From Oleomonas cavernae (GTDB lineage Bacteria > Pseudomonadota > Alphaproteobacteria > Zavarziniales > Zavarziniaceae), in the NCBI RefSeq assembly GCF_003590945.1, contig NZ_QYUK01000011.1:2260001-2324000 (forward strand): a stretch of 64,000 bases of DNA. The letters run 5' to 3'. Shown in pieces: positions 8,981 through 18,642 of this stretch. Below the pieces are notes generated by a model. It saw only the letters and a program-made list of their open reading frames with translations. It searched no databases and was not told the origin of the DNA. Both the position numbers and the translations under genes were made by a program. Within the stretch, counting starts at the first letter, position 1, and each line of letters starts with the position of its first letter.

Positions 8981-10312
8981 ATGAGCATCGTCGCCGCCGC
9001 CGCGAAGGCCGCCAAGGTGGCCGATCCGTTCCGCCAGTCGATCGAGGAATGCCGCATCGGCCGCCTCACGGGCGAGCAGATCGCCAAGCGCCTGAGCGAG
9101 ACGCCGGCCGCGCTGGCCAAGTTCCGCGACCAGGCGGCCCGCGGCACGCTGCCGCACTTCTCGATCCCCTATCGCACCGACGACCTGGCCGAACAGGAAG
9201 CCGTGGCGGCCCGCATCGCGGCCACGGCCGATCATGTCGTGCTGCTGGGCACGGGCGGCTCGTCGCTGGGCCCGCAGGCCATCGCCCAACTGGTGCAGAC
9301 GCCTTTCGGCGGCCCGGCCGACCGGCCGCGCCTGGGCTTCCTCGACAATCTCGACCCGGTGGGCCTCGCCGCCGCCCTGGGCTCGATCGACCTGACGCGC
9401 ACCCATTTCCTGATCGCGTCCAAGTCGGGGTCGACGGCCGAGACCATCGCGCAATTGCTGGTGGTGATCGACGCCCTGGAAAAGGCCGGCTTTGCCGGCG
9501 CCAAGCTGGGCGCCAAGCTGACCGTGGTGACCGAGCCGGGCAACAACCTGCTGCGCCGCCTGGCCACCCGCTATGGCGCCCAGATCCTCGACCATGATCC
9601 CAACCTGGGCGGCCGCTATGCCGTGCTCTCGGTGATCGGCACCCTGCCGGCGCTGATCCTGGGGCTGGATGCGCGCGCCCTGCGCCGCGGCGCTGCCGCG
9701 GCACTGGAAGCCAATCTGCAGGCGCAGGACCCCACTGACGCCCCCGCCGCGGTGGGCGCCGCGGTCTCGGTCGCCGCCGACGATGCCGGCCTCGACCAGA
9801 CCGTCATGCTCGCCTATGCCGACCGGCTGGAGCGCCTGGCCGCCTGGTGGCGGCAGTTGTGGGCCGAATCGCTCGGCAAGCACGGCAAGGGCACGACGCC
9901 GATCACCGCGGTCGGCCCGGTCGACCAGCACAGCCAGTTGCAGCTCTACCTCGATGGCCCGGACGACAAGCTCTATACCGTCGTCGACCTGGCCACCCAG
10001 GGCCAGGGCCCCTTGCTGCGCGCCGACCTGGCCGACGATCCGTCCCTGGCCTTCCTGGCCGGGCGGCATATCGGCGACATCGTCGCCGCCCAGGCCCGCG
10101 CCACCGGCGACACCCTGGTCAAGTTCAAGCGCCCGGTGCGCCGCCTGACCATCCCCCACCTCGACGAGGCGGCGCTGGGCTGGCTGTTCATGCACTTCAC
10201 GCTCGAGACCCTGATCGCGTCTGAATTGCTGGCGGTCGACCCGTTCGACCAGCCCGCGGTCGAGGACGGCAAGATCCTGACCCGCCAGTATCTGAGCAAC
10301 AACACGCTCTGA
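8981..10312 (+). CDS. pgi: glucose-6-phosphate isomerase
   Basis: 443-residue phosphoglucose isomerase interconverting glucose-6-P and fructose-6-P. Two SIS domains are seen: LLGTGGSSLGPQA and the phosphate loop ASKSGSTAET, the latter typical of PGI. Also present are GGRYAVLSVIGTLPA and the catalytic VDQHSQLQLYLDG segment. It is about 100 residues shorter than the E. coli enzyme, like other compact alphaproteobacterial forms. The frame could start at 8882 (476 aa), but the first 33 residues of that version are Arg-rich and not family-like; ATG 8981 (MSIVAAAAKAAK) is preferred. Confidence 0.88.
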   Translation: MSIVAAAAKAAKVADPFRQSIEECRIGRLTGEQIAKRLSETPAALAKFRDQAARGTLPHFSIPYRTDDLAEQEAVAARIAATADHVVLLGTGGSSLGPQAIAQLVQTPFGGPADRPRLGFLDNLDPVGLAAALGSIDLTRTHFLIASKSGSTAETIAQLLVVIDALEKAGFAGAKLGAKLTVVTEPGNNLLRRLATRYGAQILDHDPNLGGRYAVLSVIGTLPALILGLDARALRRGAAAALEANLQAQDPTDAPAAVGAAVSVAADDAGLDQTVMLAYADRLERLAAWWRQLWAESLGKHGKGTTPITAVGPVDQHSQLQLYLDGPDDKLYTVVDLATQGQGPLLRADLADDPSLAFLAGRHIGDIVAAQARATGDTLVKFKRPVRRLTIPHLDEAALGWLFMHFTLETLIASELLAVDPFDQPAVEDGKILTRQYLSNNTL

Positions 10313-10348
10313 CTGCCATCGGCACCGCGCATGGGGCATGATGGCCCC

Positions 10349-12151
10349 ATGCGTATCCGCCGCCTCTCCGAGTCGACCGTCAACCGTATCGCTGCCGGCG
10401 AAGTCGTCGAGCGGCCGGCCAGCGCCGTCAAGGAACTGGCCGAGAATGCCCTCGATGCCGGGGCCGCCCGTGTCGATGTCGTGGTCGAAGGCGGCGGCCG
10501 CGGCCTGATCCGTGTCGCCGACGACGGCTTCGGCATGGATGCCGACGAACTGGCCCTGGCGGTCGAGCGCCACGCCACCTCCAAACTGCCCGACGACGAC
10601 CTGGAAGCGATCGCCAGTTTCGGCTTCCGTGGCGAGGCCCTGCCCTCGATCGGCTCGGTCGCCCGGCTGGAGATCGTCAGCCGGGCGCGCGGCAGCGCTC
10701 AGGCCTGGGCGATCCGGGTCGACGGCGGGCGCGTCCAGCCAATAGAACCGGCGGCGATCAATGCCGGCACCAGGGTCGAAGTCCACGACCTGTTCTATGC
10801 GACGCCGGCGCGCCTGAAATTCCTCAAATCCGAACAGGCCGAGTTCCAGGCCATCGCCGATGTCATGCGCCGGCTGGCGCTGTCCCACCCGCAGGTCGCC
10901 TTCTCGCTGTCGGACGGCAATCGCACGGCCTTGCGGGTGACGGCCGAGAATACCCTGGATGCCGAGACCGCCCGGCGCAACCGCATCGCCGCCGTGATCG
11001 GGCGCGATTTCGCCGACAATGCCCTGGCCATCGCGGCCGACCGCGAGGGCATCCGCCTCACCGGCTTTGCCAGCCTGCCGACCTATGCCCGGGCGACCGC
11101 CGCCCATCAGTACCTGTTCGTCAACGGCCGGCCGGTGAAGGACAAGCTGCTGACCGGGGCCGTGCGCGGGGCCTATGCCGATTTCCTGGCGCGCGACCGC
11201 CACCCCGCCGTCGCCCTGTACCTGGAGATCGACGGCCGCAGCGTCGACGTGAACGTCCACCCGGCCAAGGCCGAGGTGCGCTTCCGCGACCCCGGCCTGG
11301 TGCGCGGCCTGATCGTCGGCGCCCTGCGCCATGCCCTGGGCGCGGCCGGCCACCGCGCCTCGACCACGGTCGCCGGTGCCGCCCTGGGCGCGTTCCGGCC
11401 GACCGAGCTTTCCCGGCCCAGCTATGCCCTGCCCTTCGGCAACGGCTTCACCGCGCCGGCCCGGTCGAGCCTGGCCGAGCGCACCGCCGCCTATGCCTTC
11501 CAGGCGCCGATGGATGCCAACCCGGGCGTCGCCACCACCGCCGTGGCGCATGAGGACGACGACATCGACCGGCCCCTGGGCGTACCCCGCGGGCAGTTGC
11601 ACCTGACCTATATCGTGGCCGAGACGCGCGACGGCCTGGTCCTGGTCGATCAGCATGCCGCCCACGAACGCCTGGTCTACGAGCGCATGAAGAAGGCAAT
11701 GGCGGCCGATGGCGGGGTGCGGCGCCAGGTGCTGCTGCTCCCCGAGGTGGTCGAGCTCGACGACGGCGCCGCCGCCCGCATCGCCGCCAAGGCCGACGAC
11801 CTGGCGCGCTTAGGCCTGGTGGTCGAAGCCTTCGGCCACGGCGCCGTGGTGGTGCGCGAAGTCCCCGCCCTGCTGGGCAAGCTCGACGTGCCGGGCCTGA
11901 TCCGCGACTTGGGCGACGAGATCGCCGAGCTGGGCGATGCCTTCGCGCTGGACGAAAAACTGGCGCACGTCTGCGGCACCCTGGCCTGCCATTCGGCGGT
12001 GCGCGCCGGCCGCCGCCTCACCTATCCTGAGATGGATGCCCTGCTGCGCGAGATGGAGGCGACGCCCCATTCCGGCCAGTGCAATCATGGCCGTCCCACC
12101 TATGTCGAGCTGAAGCTCGCCGATGTGGAACGCCTGTTCGGTCGGCGTTAA
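10349..12151 (+). CDS. mutL: DNA mismatch repair protein MutL
   Basis: 600-residue MutL. N-terminal GHKL ATPase: [35 protein letters not shown], and [22 protein letters not shown] linker follows (residues about 340-400), then the C-terminal dimerisation domain with [16 protein letters not shown] and a DQHAAHERL-type endonuclease-family motif. The C-terminal ACHSAVRAG and GQCNHGRPT blocks match the MutL endonuclease type. ATG 10349 (MRIRRLSE) is the family start; the frame is open 18 bp upstream to 10331. Confidence 0.95.
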   Translation: MRIRRLSESTVNRIAAGEVVERPASAVKELAENALDAGAARVDVVVEGGGRGLIRVADDGFGMDADELALAVERHATSKLPDDDLEAIASFGFRGEALPSIGSVARLEIVSRARGSAQAWAIRVDGGRVQPIEPAAINAGTRVEVHDLFYATPARLKFLKSEQAEFQAIADVMRRLALSHPQVAFSLSDGNRTALRVTAENTLDAETARRNRIAAVIGRDFADNALAIAADREGIRLTGFASLPTYARATAAHQYLFVNGRPVKDKLLTGAVRGAYADFLARDRHPAVALYLEIDGRSVDVNVHPAKAEVRFRDPGLVRGLIVGALRHALGAAGHRASTTVAGAALGAFRPTELSRPSYALPFGNGFTAPARSSLAERTAAYAFQAPMDANPGVATTAVAHEDDDIDRPLGVPRGQLHLTYIVAETRDGLVLVDQHAAHERLVYERMKKAMAADGGVRRQVLLLPEVVELDDGAAARIAAKADDLARLGLVVEAFGHGAVVVREVPALLGKLDVPGLIRDLGDEIAELGDAFALDEKLAHVCGTLACHSAVRAGRRLTYPEMDALLREMEATPHSGQCNHGRPTYVELKLADVERLFGRR

Positions 12152-12163
12152 GGAGTACGGCAC

Positions 12164-12766
12164 ATGACGAAACCGCAATCGCTGCTGCAACTGGTCGGCG
12201 CCCCTGGCCACCCCTCGCCGCTCGCACAGTCGGCCCTGGTGCTGATCGATATCCAGCGGGAATATCTCGACGGCGCCCTGCCCCTGGACAAGGTGCGCGA
12301 GGCAGCAGGCGAAGCGGCAAAACTGCTGGAACTGGCCAGACGCAACGGCGTGCCCGTGATCCACATCGTCCATGCCGAGGCCGACGGCGGCCCCCTGTTC
12401 AACCCCGCCACGCGCAACATCGACCTGCTGGCCGAGGTTGCCCCGCAGGGCCATGAACCGGTCCTGCGCAAGGCCTTCGCCAATGCCTTCATCGGCACCG
12501 AACTCGACGCCAAGGTGAAGGCGACCGGCCGTTCGGAACTGATCATCGCGGGCAACATGACCCATCTCTGCGTCTCGGCCACCGCCCGCGCCGCGGCCGA
12601 GCAATACGGCTACCGCGTCACCGTGGTAGCCGATGCGACCGCCACCCGCGACCTGCCCAACCCGCTGGGCGGCGTGGTCGCGGCCGAGACGGTCCGCCAG
12701 ACCGCCCTGACCGAGCTGGCCGACGGCTTCGCCGTGGTGGTGAAGGACACCGGCGCCTGGGGCTGA
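12164..12766 (+). CDS. cysteine hydrolase, isochorismatase superfamily
   Basis: 200-residue isochorismatase-like hydrolase. The expected triad is present: Asp29 (LVLIDIQREY), Lys103 (VLRKAFANAF) and Cys136 (NMTHLCVSATARAA), with a cis-peptide region preceding Cys. The family includes nicotinamidases, ureidoacrylate and other amide hydrolases, and substrate cannot be read off; no biosynthetic neighbours help. ATG 12164 has GGAG at 12151-12154. It ends one base before the convergent rsmD stop. Confidence 0.87.
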   Translation: MTKPQSLLQLVGAPGHPSPLAQSALVLIDIQREYLDGALPLDKVREAAGEAAKLLELARRNGVPVIHIVHAEADGGPLFNPATRNIDLLAEVAPQGHEPVLRKAFANAFIGTELDAKVKATGRSELIIAGNMTHLCVSATARAAAEQYGYRVTVVADATATRDLPNPLGGVVAAETVRQTALTELADGFAVVVKDTGAWG

Positions 12767-12767
12767 G

Positions 12768-13325
12768 TCATCCCCGCATCAGAAACGTCACCGCCGCCTT
12801 GCCGTAACGCCGACGGTCCAGCACCACAAAGCCCGCCGGCCACGCCGGGTCTTCCTGGCCGTCATGCTCGGCGACGACCAGCGCATCGGGCTTGAGCCAG
12901 CCCCGCGCCGCCAGCGCCGCGAGTGCCGCCTCGCACAGGCCCTTGCCGTAGGGCGGATCGAGGAACACGAGATCAGCCGCAGGCCTGCCGGCGGGCGGCA
13001 CGCCGGGATCGGTCGCATCGCGGTTGATCGCCTTGCACGCCGCCTCGCCCTTCACCCGGCCGATGTTCTCGGCGACCAGGCGCAGGGCGGCCGCATCCTT
13101 CTCGATGAAAGTCACCTGGACCGCCCCGCGCGACAGGGCCTCCAGGCCCATCGCCCCGGTGCCGGCGAAGACGTCGAGCACCACCGCGTCCTGCGGCAGG
13201 GGCGGATTGCGCGAGGCGAGGATGCTGAACACTGCTTCGCGCAGACGGTCGCTGGAGGGGCGGACGCCGCGATCCTCGGGCGTTGCCAGGATACGGCCGC
13301 GATTACGGCCGGCGACGATTCGCAT
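12768..13325 (-). CDS. rsmD: 16S rRNA (guanine(966)-N2)-methyltransferase RsmD
   Basis: 185-residue SAM-dependent methyltransferase acting on G966 of 16S rRNA. Begins MRIVAGRNRGR, a typical RsmD start, with VRPSSDRLREAVFSIL, the SAM loop LDVFAGTGAMGLEALSRG and the catalytic FLDPPYGKG (N/DPPY). Start ATG 13325 lies inside the 3' end of the upstream pseudouridine synthase gene (23-bp overlap), so the two are translated from one message. Confidence 0.93.
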   Translation of the reverse strand: MRIVAGRNRGRILATPEDRGVRPSSDRLREAVFSILASRNPPLPQDAVVLDVFAGTGAMGLEALSRGAVQVTFIEKDAAALRLVAENIGRVKGEAACKAINRDATDPGVPPAGRPAADLVFLDPPYGKGLCEAALAALAARGWLKPDALVVAEHDGQEDPAWPAGFVVLDRRRYGKAAVTFLMRG

Positions 13326-14766
13326 TGCCGCGCCCCTTCGGCGCCGCAGCACCCCCCGAGGGCCGCGTTCCCGGCTTGGCCCCGGGCCGCGATGGCGCTC
13401 CCTTGGGTGCCGGTGCCGGTTTGCGCTCGGCCTCGGGCTTTGCCGGGCGGGAACTCAACCGCGCGCTGGCCCGCCCGGCCGCGGCAGGCGGCGCCTTCTG
13501 GTCCGGGCTGTGGCGCGGCTGGGTCGCCCCGCTTGCGGGACGGGAACTCAGCCGGCCGGTGGGGCGGTCCGACACCGGCCGCTCCTCGCCCTGCCTGGGT
13601 ACCCGATCCTTGGGCGCGGCCTTGGCGCGCGGGGCGTCATCCCGCGGCGGCCGGGATGCCGGCCGGCCGCCGGCCCGATCCGGCGCCGGTGGCGCGCCGC
13701 CCGGGCGGCCCTTGGCCCGGCCCGGCGGTCCCATCTTGTATTCGGTCTCGCGCTGGGGTGCCGCCGCGCCAACGGCGGGCCGCTTTCCCGCCTTGCTGAA
13801 GGGGCGCAATTCCTCGTCCGGGCGCGATGCCCGGCCCCGGGGAGACGGGGCACCGGCCGGTGGGCGTGTCCCCGCCTTGCCGAACGCGGCACGCGGTCCG
13901 TCACGACGGGGCGGCACCTGCTCGCGCGGCGGCGGCTCGACCGCTTCGTCGCGGCGGGGCTTCTTCGGCGCCTTGGGCGGCGGCTTGTCGAGGAAGACCT
14001 CGTCACCGCGCAGCAGGGCATCCACATGGGGCTGGCCGATCGGCACGATGTCGCCCGGCGCCAGCCGGTCGATATCGAAGGGGCCGTAGGAGACGCGCTG
14101 CAACCGGTTCACCGACAGGCCCAGGTGCTCCAGCACCCGGCGGATTTCGCGGTTCTTGCCCTCGGTCAGCGAGACATAAAGCCAGCCGTTGAGGCCGCCG
14201 ACCCGGTCGATCTCGACCTCGATCGCGCCGTAGCGGACACCGTCGACGGTGATGCCGTGCTTCAGGGCTTCCAGGCGGTTGGGATCGATCTCGCCCGCCA
14301 CCCGCACCTTGTAGCGGCGCACCCAGGCGGTGCTGGGCAGTTCCAGCCTGCGCGCCAACTCGCCGTCGTTGGTCAGCAGCAGCAGGCCTTCGGAATTGAG
14401 GTCGAGGCGGCCGATGGAGATCACCCGGGGCAGGCCCGCGTCTTTCAGGAAATCGAACACCGTGGGCCGGCCCATCTCGTCCTTGTGGCTGACCACTAGG
14501 CCGCGCGGCTTGTGGAAGCGCCACATCTTGGGCCGCTGGGGCGCGCCGATGACCCGGCCGTCGACCGTGATCCGTTCCGCGCCGGTCACCTTGAAGGCGG
14601 GACTGGCCAGGGTGACGCCGTCGACGGCGACCTTGCCCGCGACGATCATCTGCTCGGCATCGCGCCGGGAGCAGACCCCGGCCCGGGCCAGGTATTTGGC
14701 AATGCGTTCGCCCTCGGACTTGTCCGCGGCGGGGGCAGGGTTGGGTGATTTCTCGTTTCTCGACAT
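13303..14766 (-). CDS. 23S rRNA pseudouridine synthase, RluB/RsuA family, with long basic tail
   Basis: 487-residue pseudouridine synthase. Residues about 15-75 form an S4 RNA-binding domain (RIAKYLARAGVCSRRDAEQM). The catalytic domain carries SIGRLDLNSEGLLLLTNDG with the catalytic Asp, then EGKNREIRRVLEHLG. From about residue 255 to the end there is a roughly 230-residue low-complexity tail of Pro, Arg, Lys, Ala and Gly, likely disordered and RNA-binding. Domain order fits RluB better than RluE/RsuA, but the exact uridine is not certain. Start ATG 14766 (MSRNEKSPNP) is divergent from tadA with 33 bp between. Confidence 0.88.
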   Translation of the reverse strand: MSRNEKSPNPAPAADKSEGERIAKYLARAGVCSRRDAEQMIVAGKVAVDGVTLASPAFKVTGAERITVDGRVIGAPQRPKMWRFHKPRGLVVSHKDEMGRPTVFDFLKDAGLPRVISIGRLDLNSEGLLLLTNDGELARRLELPSTAWVRRYKVRVAGEIDPNRLEALKHGITVDGVRYGAIEVEIDRVGGLNGWLYVSLTEGKNREIRRVLEHLGLSVNRLQRVSYGPFDIDRLAPGDIVPIGQPHVDALLRGDEVFLDKPPPKAPKKPRRDEAVEPPPREQVPPRRDGPRAAFGKAGTRPPAGAPSPRGRASRPDEELRPFSKAGKRPAVGAAAPQRETEYKMGPPGRAKGRPGGAPPAPDRAGGRPASRPPRDDAPRAKAAPKDRVPRQGEERPVSDRPTGRLSSRPASGATQPRHSPDQKAPPAAAGRASARLSSRPAKPEAERKPAPAPKGAPSRPGAKPGTRPSGGAAAPKGRGNANRRRP

Positions 14767-14799
14767 GGGCGGATCATAGTCGTGTATTTTCTGCGCGCC

Positions 14800-15246
14800 A
14801 TGACCAAGACGCCGATGGAAACCGCCCTGCTCGAGGCCCAGGCCGCCGCCGCCCGTGGCGAGGTGCCCGTAGGCTGTGTCATCACCGACGCCGAGCGGCG
14901 GATCGTCGCCCGCGCCGGCAATCGCACACGCGAATTGAACGACCCCACCGCCCATGCCGAAATCCTCGCCATCCGCGCCGCCGCCCAGGGCCTGGGCCAG
15001 GAGCGGCTGGCCGGCTGCGATCTCTACGTGACCCTGGAGCCCTGCGCCATGTGCGCCGGCGCGATCTCGTTCGCCCGCATCCGCCGCCTCTACTACGGCG
15101 CCGACGACCCCAAGGGCGGCGCCGTCGCCCACGGCCCGCGCTTTTTCAGCCAACCCACCTGCCACCACGCGCCAGAACTCTACGACGGCATCGGCGCGGA
15201 AGCGGCTGGTGACCTGTTGCGGGACTTTTTCCGCCAGAAGCGGTAG
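14800..15246 (+). CDS. tadA: tRNA-specific adenosine deaminase
   Basis: 148-residue zinc deaminase converting A34 to inosine in tRNA-Arg(ACG). The zinc and catalytic residues are His52/Glu54 in AHAEILAIR and Cys82/Cys85 in EPCAMCAGAI. ARIRRLYYGADDPKGGA is the typical TadA block. ATG 14800 is preferred over an upstream in-frame codon at 14782. It is divergent from the pseudouridine synthase gene, an arrangement common in alphaproteobacteria. Confidence 0.95.
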   Translation: MTKTPMETALLEAQAAAARGEVPVGCVITDAERRIVARAGNRTRELNDPTAHAEILAIRAAAQGLGQERLAGCDLYVTLEPCAMCAGAISFARIRRLYYGADDPKGGAVAHGPRFFSQPTCHHAPELYDGIGAEAAGDLLRDFFRQKR

Positions 15247-15593
15247 TTTTAAGGGCATCTCCTCCGCACCTACTCGGAAAAGGAGCGTCATCGTGTCCAG
15301 TCGCGATAGTTAAGGTACTAAAGAGCCAGGCACGAATCGCGTGGCCGCAGCCACGGACGACGAAACGAGAGCGGCGGCGATCGCCCGATTGCAGGCGCAC
15401 TGCCGGGCGCTGGTCGGCCCAGATCGCAATATCGTGGATGAGTTCATCGCCGAGCGCCGCCGCGAGGCCGAGCGTGAATGAGCGCGCGTCGGTGGCCTCG
15501 TACACTTTGAACGCAAGCGTCGAAATCCGCTGCATCCGCTGAGGCGGGCGGCTAGACTGCCGCCAAAACAACAAGCCAGCGGGAGAGACAGAC
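15247..15593. other. 347-bp intergenic region
   Basis: Between tadA and an acyl-CoA dehydrogenase. It holds only a possible 46-codon antitoxin-like relic (15341-15481). A purine-rich GGGAGAGAC at 15580-15588 is the probable ribosome binding site of the downstream gene. No tRNA, terminator with T-run or repeat seen. Confidence 0.5.
15341..15481 (+). pseudogene. possible VapB-like antitoxin remnant
   Basis: A 46-codon frame from GTG 15341 whose end reads NIVDEFIAERRREAERE, resembling the toxin-binding C-terminus of VapB-type antitoxins. It lacks the N-terminal DNA-binding part. An ATG at 15478 overlaps its stop in the ATGA manner expected for a following toxin, but that frame stops after 10 codons. 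Either a decayed toxin-antitoxin locus or a chance frame; kept as weak evidence. Confidence 0.25.
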
Positions 15594-16829
<1,236 letters not shown>

Positions 16830-16839
16830 CCTGTCATTT

Positions 16840-16980
16840 CCCTCTCCGCCGCTCGCGGGGAGAGGGAGGGGACCCGTCGCGGTACGCGATGGGGAGGGTG
16901 AGGTGGTGGGTCGGGAACGAGCGAACTCTACGCCGCCGACCCACCTCACCCAACCCTCTCCCCCTGAAGGGCGGAGAGGG
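16840..16980. repeat. about 140-bp inverted repeat, family 2 copy A (convergent-gene spacer)
   Basis: Starts CCTCTCCGCCGCTCGCGGGG and ends with the inverse CCCCTGAAGGGCGGAGAGGG; inner arms GGGTGAGGTGGTGGGT and ACCCACCTCACCC also pair. A second copy is at 55764-55903. Both copies fill the space between two convergent genes, so the transcript hairpin may act as a bidirectional terminator. Confidence 0.8.
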
Positions 16981-16984
16981 CTAC

Positions 16985-17281
16985 TTAAATTGGGAACAGC
17001 AGCCGGTCGTAATCGTCGGTGTCTTCCAGGAAGGTGACGACGGTGATGCCCGCGGGCTGCACCCGGTAAAGGATCAGGCAGCGGGCGTAGTTGGCGCGGC
17101 GGATCTCCGAGCCCTGGTAGCGCGCGGTGACCGGGAAGGCGTGCGGATCGGCGGCGATCTCGCGCAGCTTGTCCTGGAATTCGATGACGAAGCTGTAGGC
17201 GCGGATCTTGTTGCGCTGGGCGATCTCGCGGGCCACCGCACGCACGCCGGCCCAGGCCTGGGCGGAGAGGATGACGGTCAC
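16985..17281 (-). CDS. ParE/RelE-family toxin
   Basis: 98-residue toxin of the ParE/RelE superfamily. Pattern: N-terminal hydrophobic strand, helices with ARAV..EIAQRN, FPVTARYQGSEIRRANYARC, and the terminal strand LYRV..GITVVTFLEDTDDYDRLL. GTG 17281 overlaps the stop of the upstream antitoxin by 4 bp, which supports the start. Antitoxin-first order is the ParDE norm. Target (gyrase or mRNA) cannot be told from sequence. Confidence 0.83.
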   Translation of the reverse strand: MTVILSAQAWAGVRAVAREIAQRNKIRAYSFVIEFQDKLREIAADPHAFPVTARYQGSEIRRANYARCLILYRVQPAGITVVTFLEDTDDYDRLLFPI

Positions 17282-17535
17282 GGCGCGGCCTTCGCGGCCG
17301 GCATGGCCGCCAGTTCGGCCAGCAGGGCCTCGCACGCCGGATCGAGCGCCTCGACCGAGCCGGCCGCGGCATCGCCCATGCCCTGCACCACCGCCTCGTC
17401 CAGCACGGCAAAGCGCCGCTCGTGATCTTCGAGCAGGCGCAGGGCGGCATGGACCAGGTCGGTCACCGTGCCGTGGCGGCCGGCGGCCAGTTGCCGTTCG
17501 ACGAATGGCTCGAATTCCTTGCCGATCGAATACAT
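17278..17535 (-). CDS. ParD/CopG-family antitoxin
   Basis: 85-residue ribbon-helix-helix antitoxin paired with the toxin that overlaps its stop. The start SIGKEFEPFVERQLAAGRHG then TVTDLVHAALRLLEDHE is the characteristic ParD RHH. The C-terminal Ala/Glu-rich half should wrap the toxin. ATG 17535 is preferred; a GTG at 17544 is 9 bp upstream. Its start is only about 12 bp from the meaB stop, so the pair was placed immediately behind meaB and may be read through from it. Confidence 0.85.
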   Translation of the reverse strand: MYSIGKEFEPFVERQLAAGRHGTVTDLVHAALRLLEDHERRFAVLDEAVVQGMGDAAAGSVEALDPACEALLAELAAMPAAKAAP

Positions 17536-17547
17536 CGCCCTCACCCG

Positions 17548-18582
17548 TCAATCCGGCCGCACCGGGCGGCCCAGGAATACCGTCAGCAGCCGCTCGGCCG
17601 CCAGGGTCGGCGTGGTGGCCCCGCTGACCACGGCGGCCTCCAGCGCCGGCGCTTCGGCGGCGACCGCGGGATTGTCCTTCAAGGCCGTCACCAGGCCATC
17701 CTCGATTTCGCGCCACAGGGCGGCACGGGCCTGTTCGGCGCGCATCCGCGCCAGTTCGCCCGCACCGTCCATGGCCGCGCGAAATTCGCCGATCACAGCC
17801 CAGACCTCGTCCAGGCCCCTGGCCGCGACCGAGGACACGGTCAGCACCTTGGGCCGCCAGCACGAAACCTTGGGCCGCATCAGGTGCAGGGCCGCGCGCA
17901 GTTCCGCCGCGGCGCGCTGGGCCGGCTGGGCCAGGTCGCCGTCGGCCTTGGTCACCACCAGCAGGTCGGCCAGTTCCATGATGCCGCGCTTGATGCCCTG
18001 GAGATCGTCGCCGCCCGCCGGGCTGGCCAGCAGCACGAACAGGTCGACCATGTCGGCCACCGCGGTTTCCGACTGGCCCACCCCCACGGTCTCGATGAAG
18101 ACGACGTCGAAGCCGGCCGCCTCGAGCAGCAGCATGGCCTCGCGGGTGCGCCGGGTAACCCCGCCCAGGGTACCGCTGGAGGGGCTGGGCCGGATGAAGG
18201 CATTGGCCTCCCGCGCCAGGGTTTCCATCCGCGTCTTGTCGCCCAGGATCGAACCGCCCGAGAGGCTGGACGACGGATCGACCGCCAGCACGGCCACCTT
18301 GTGCCCGGCCCGCACCAGATGGGTGCCGAAAGCCTCGATGAAGGTCGACTTGCCCACCCCGGGCGGGCCCGAGAAGCCGACGCGGATCGACCTGCCCGTG
18401 GCCGGCAGCAGCCGTTCGAGCAGGCGCGAGGCCTGGGCGCGGTGATCGGCCCTGGTCGATTCGACCAGGGTGATCGCCCGGGCCAGGGCGCGGCGCTGTC
18501 CGGCCAGAATGCCATCGGCAAGCGACGCAGTGTGGTGGGAGATCGGCGCCTTCTGGCCGGCGGGGCTGGAACCTGCAATCAT
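17548..18582 (-). CDS. meaB: methylmalonyl-CoA mutase-associated GTPase MeaB/ArgK
   Basis: 344-residue G3E-class GTPase that protects and reloads the B12 cofactor of methylmalonyl-CoA mutase. Walker A GPPGVGKS at residues 72-79, Walker [15 protein letters not shown], base-recognition VVTKAD and switch-type [20 protein letters not shown]. Its partner mutase lies on the same strand at 27664-29812, 9 kb away. The first 25 residues and the 5' leader are duplicated at 19871-19965 (see the direct repeat). Downstream it abuts the ParDE-like pair. Confidence 0.95.
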   Translation of the reverse strand: MIAGSSPAGQKAPISHHTASLADGILAGQRRALARAITLVESTRADHRAQASRLLERLLPATGRSIRVGFSGPPGVGKSTFIEAFGTHLVRAGHKVAVLAVDPSSSLSGGSILGDKTRMETLAREANAFIRPSPSSGTLGGVTRRTREAMLLLEAAGFDVVFIETVGVGQSETAVADMVDLFVLLASPAGGDDLQGIKRGIMELADLLVVTKADGDLAQPAQRAAAELRAALHLMRPKVSCWRPKVLTVSSVAARGLDEVWAVIGEFRAAMDGAGELARMRAEQARAALWREIEDGLVTALKDNPAVAAEAPALEAAVVSGATTPTLAAERLLTVFLGRPVRPD

Positions 18583-18630
18583 GTTACGGATTTATCAGGG
18601 CAGACGCCGCAGGCAAAGCCCCGCGCAGCG
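18568..18630. repeat. direct repeat, copy A, over meaB start and leader
   Basis: 63-bp segment nearly identical to 19903-19965; the 39 bases 18588-18626 match exactly and mismatches cluster at 18583-18587. Similarity continues into the first meaB codons. The copies are 1335 bp apart and bound an orphan lipoprotein gene, suggesting insertion or duplication by recombination. Confidence 0.85.
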
Positions 18631-18642
18631 AGAGCCATTGGC

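Noticed and set aside
8879-11665. 928-codon minus-strand frame opposite pgi and mutL
   Set aside because: Shadow of pgi/mutL; composition typical of antisense frames in high-GC genomes.
13283-14089. 268-codon plus-strand frame opposite the pseudouridine synthase tail
   Set aside because: Gly/Arg/Pro-rich antisense of the low-complexity tail, with no recognisable family.
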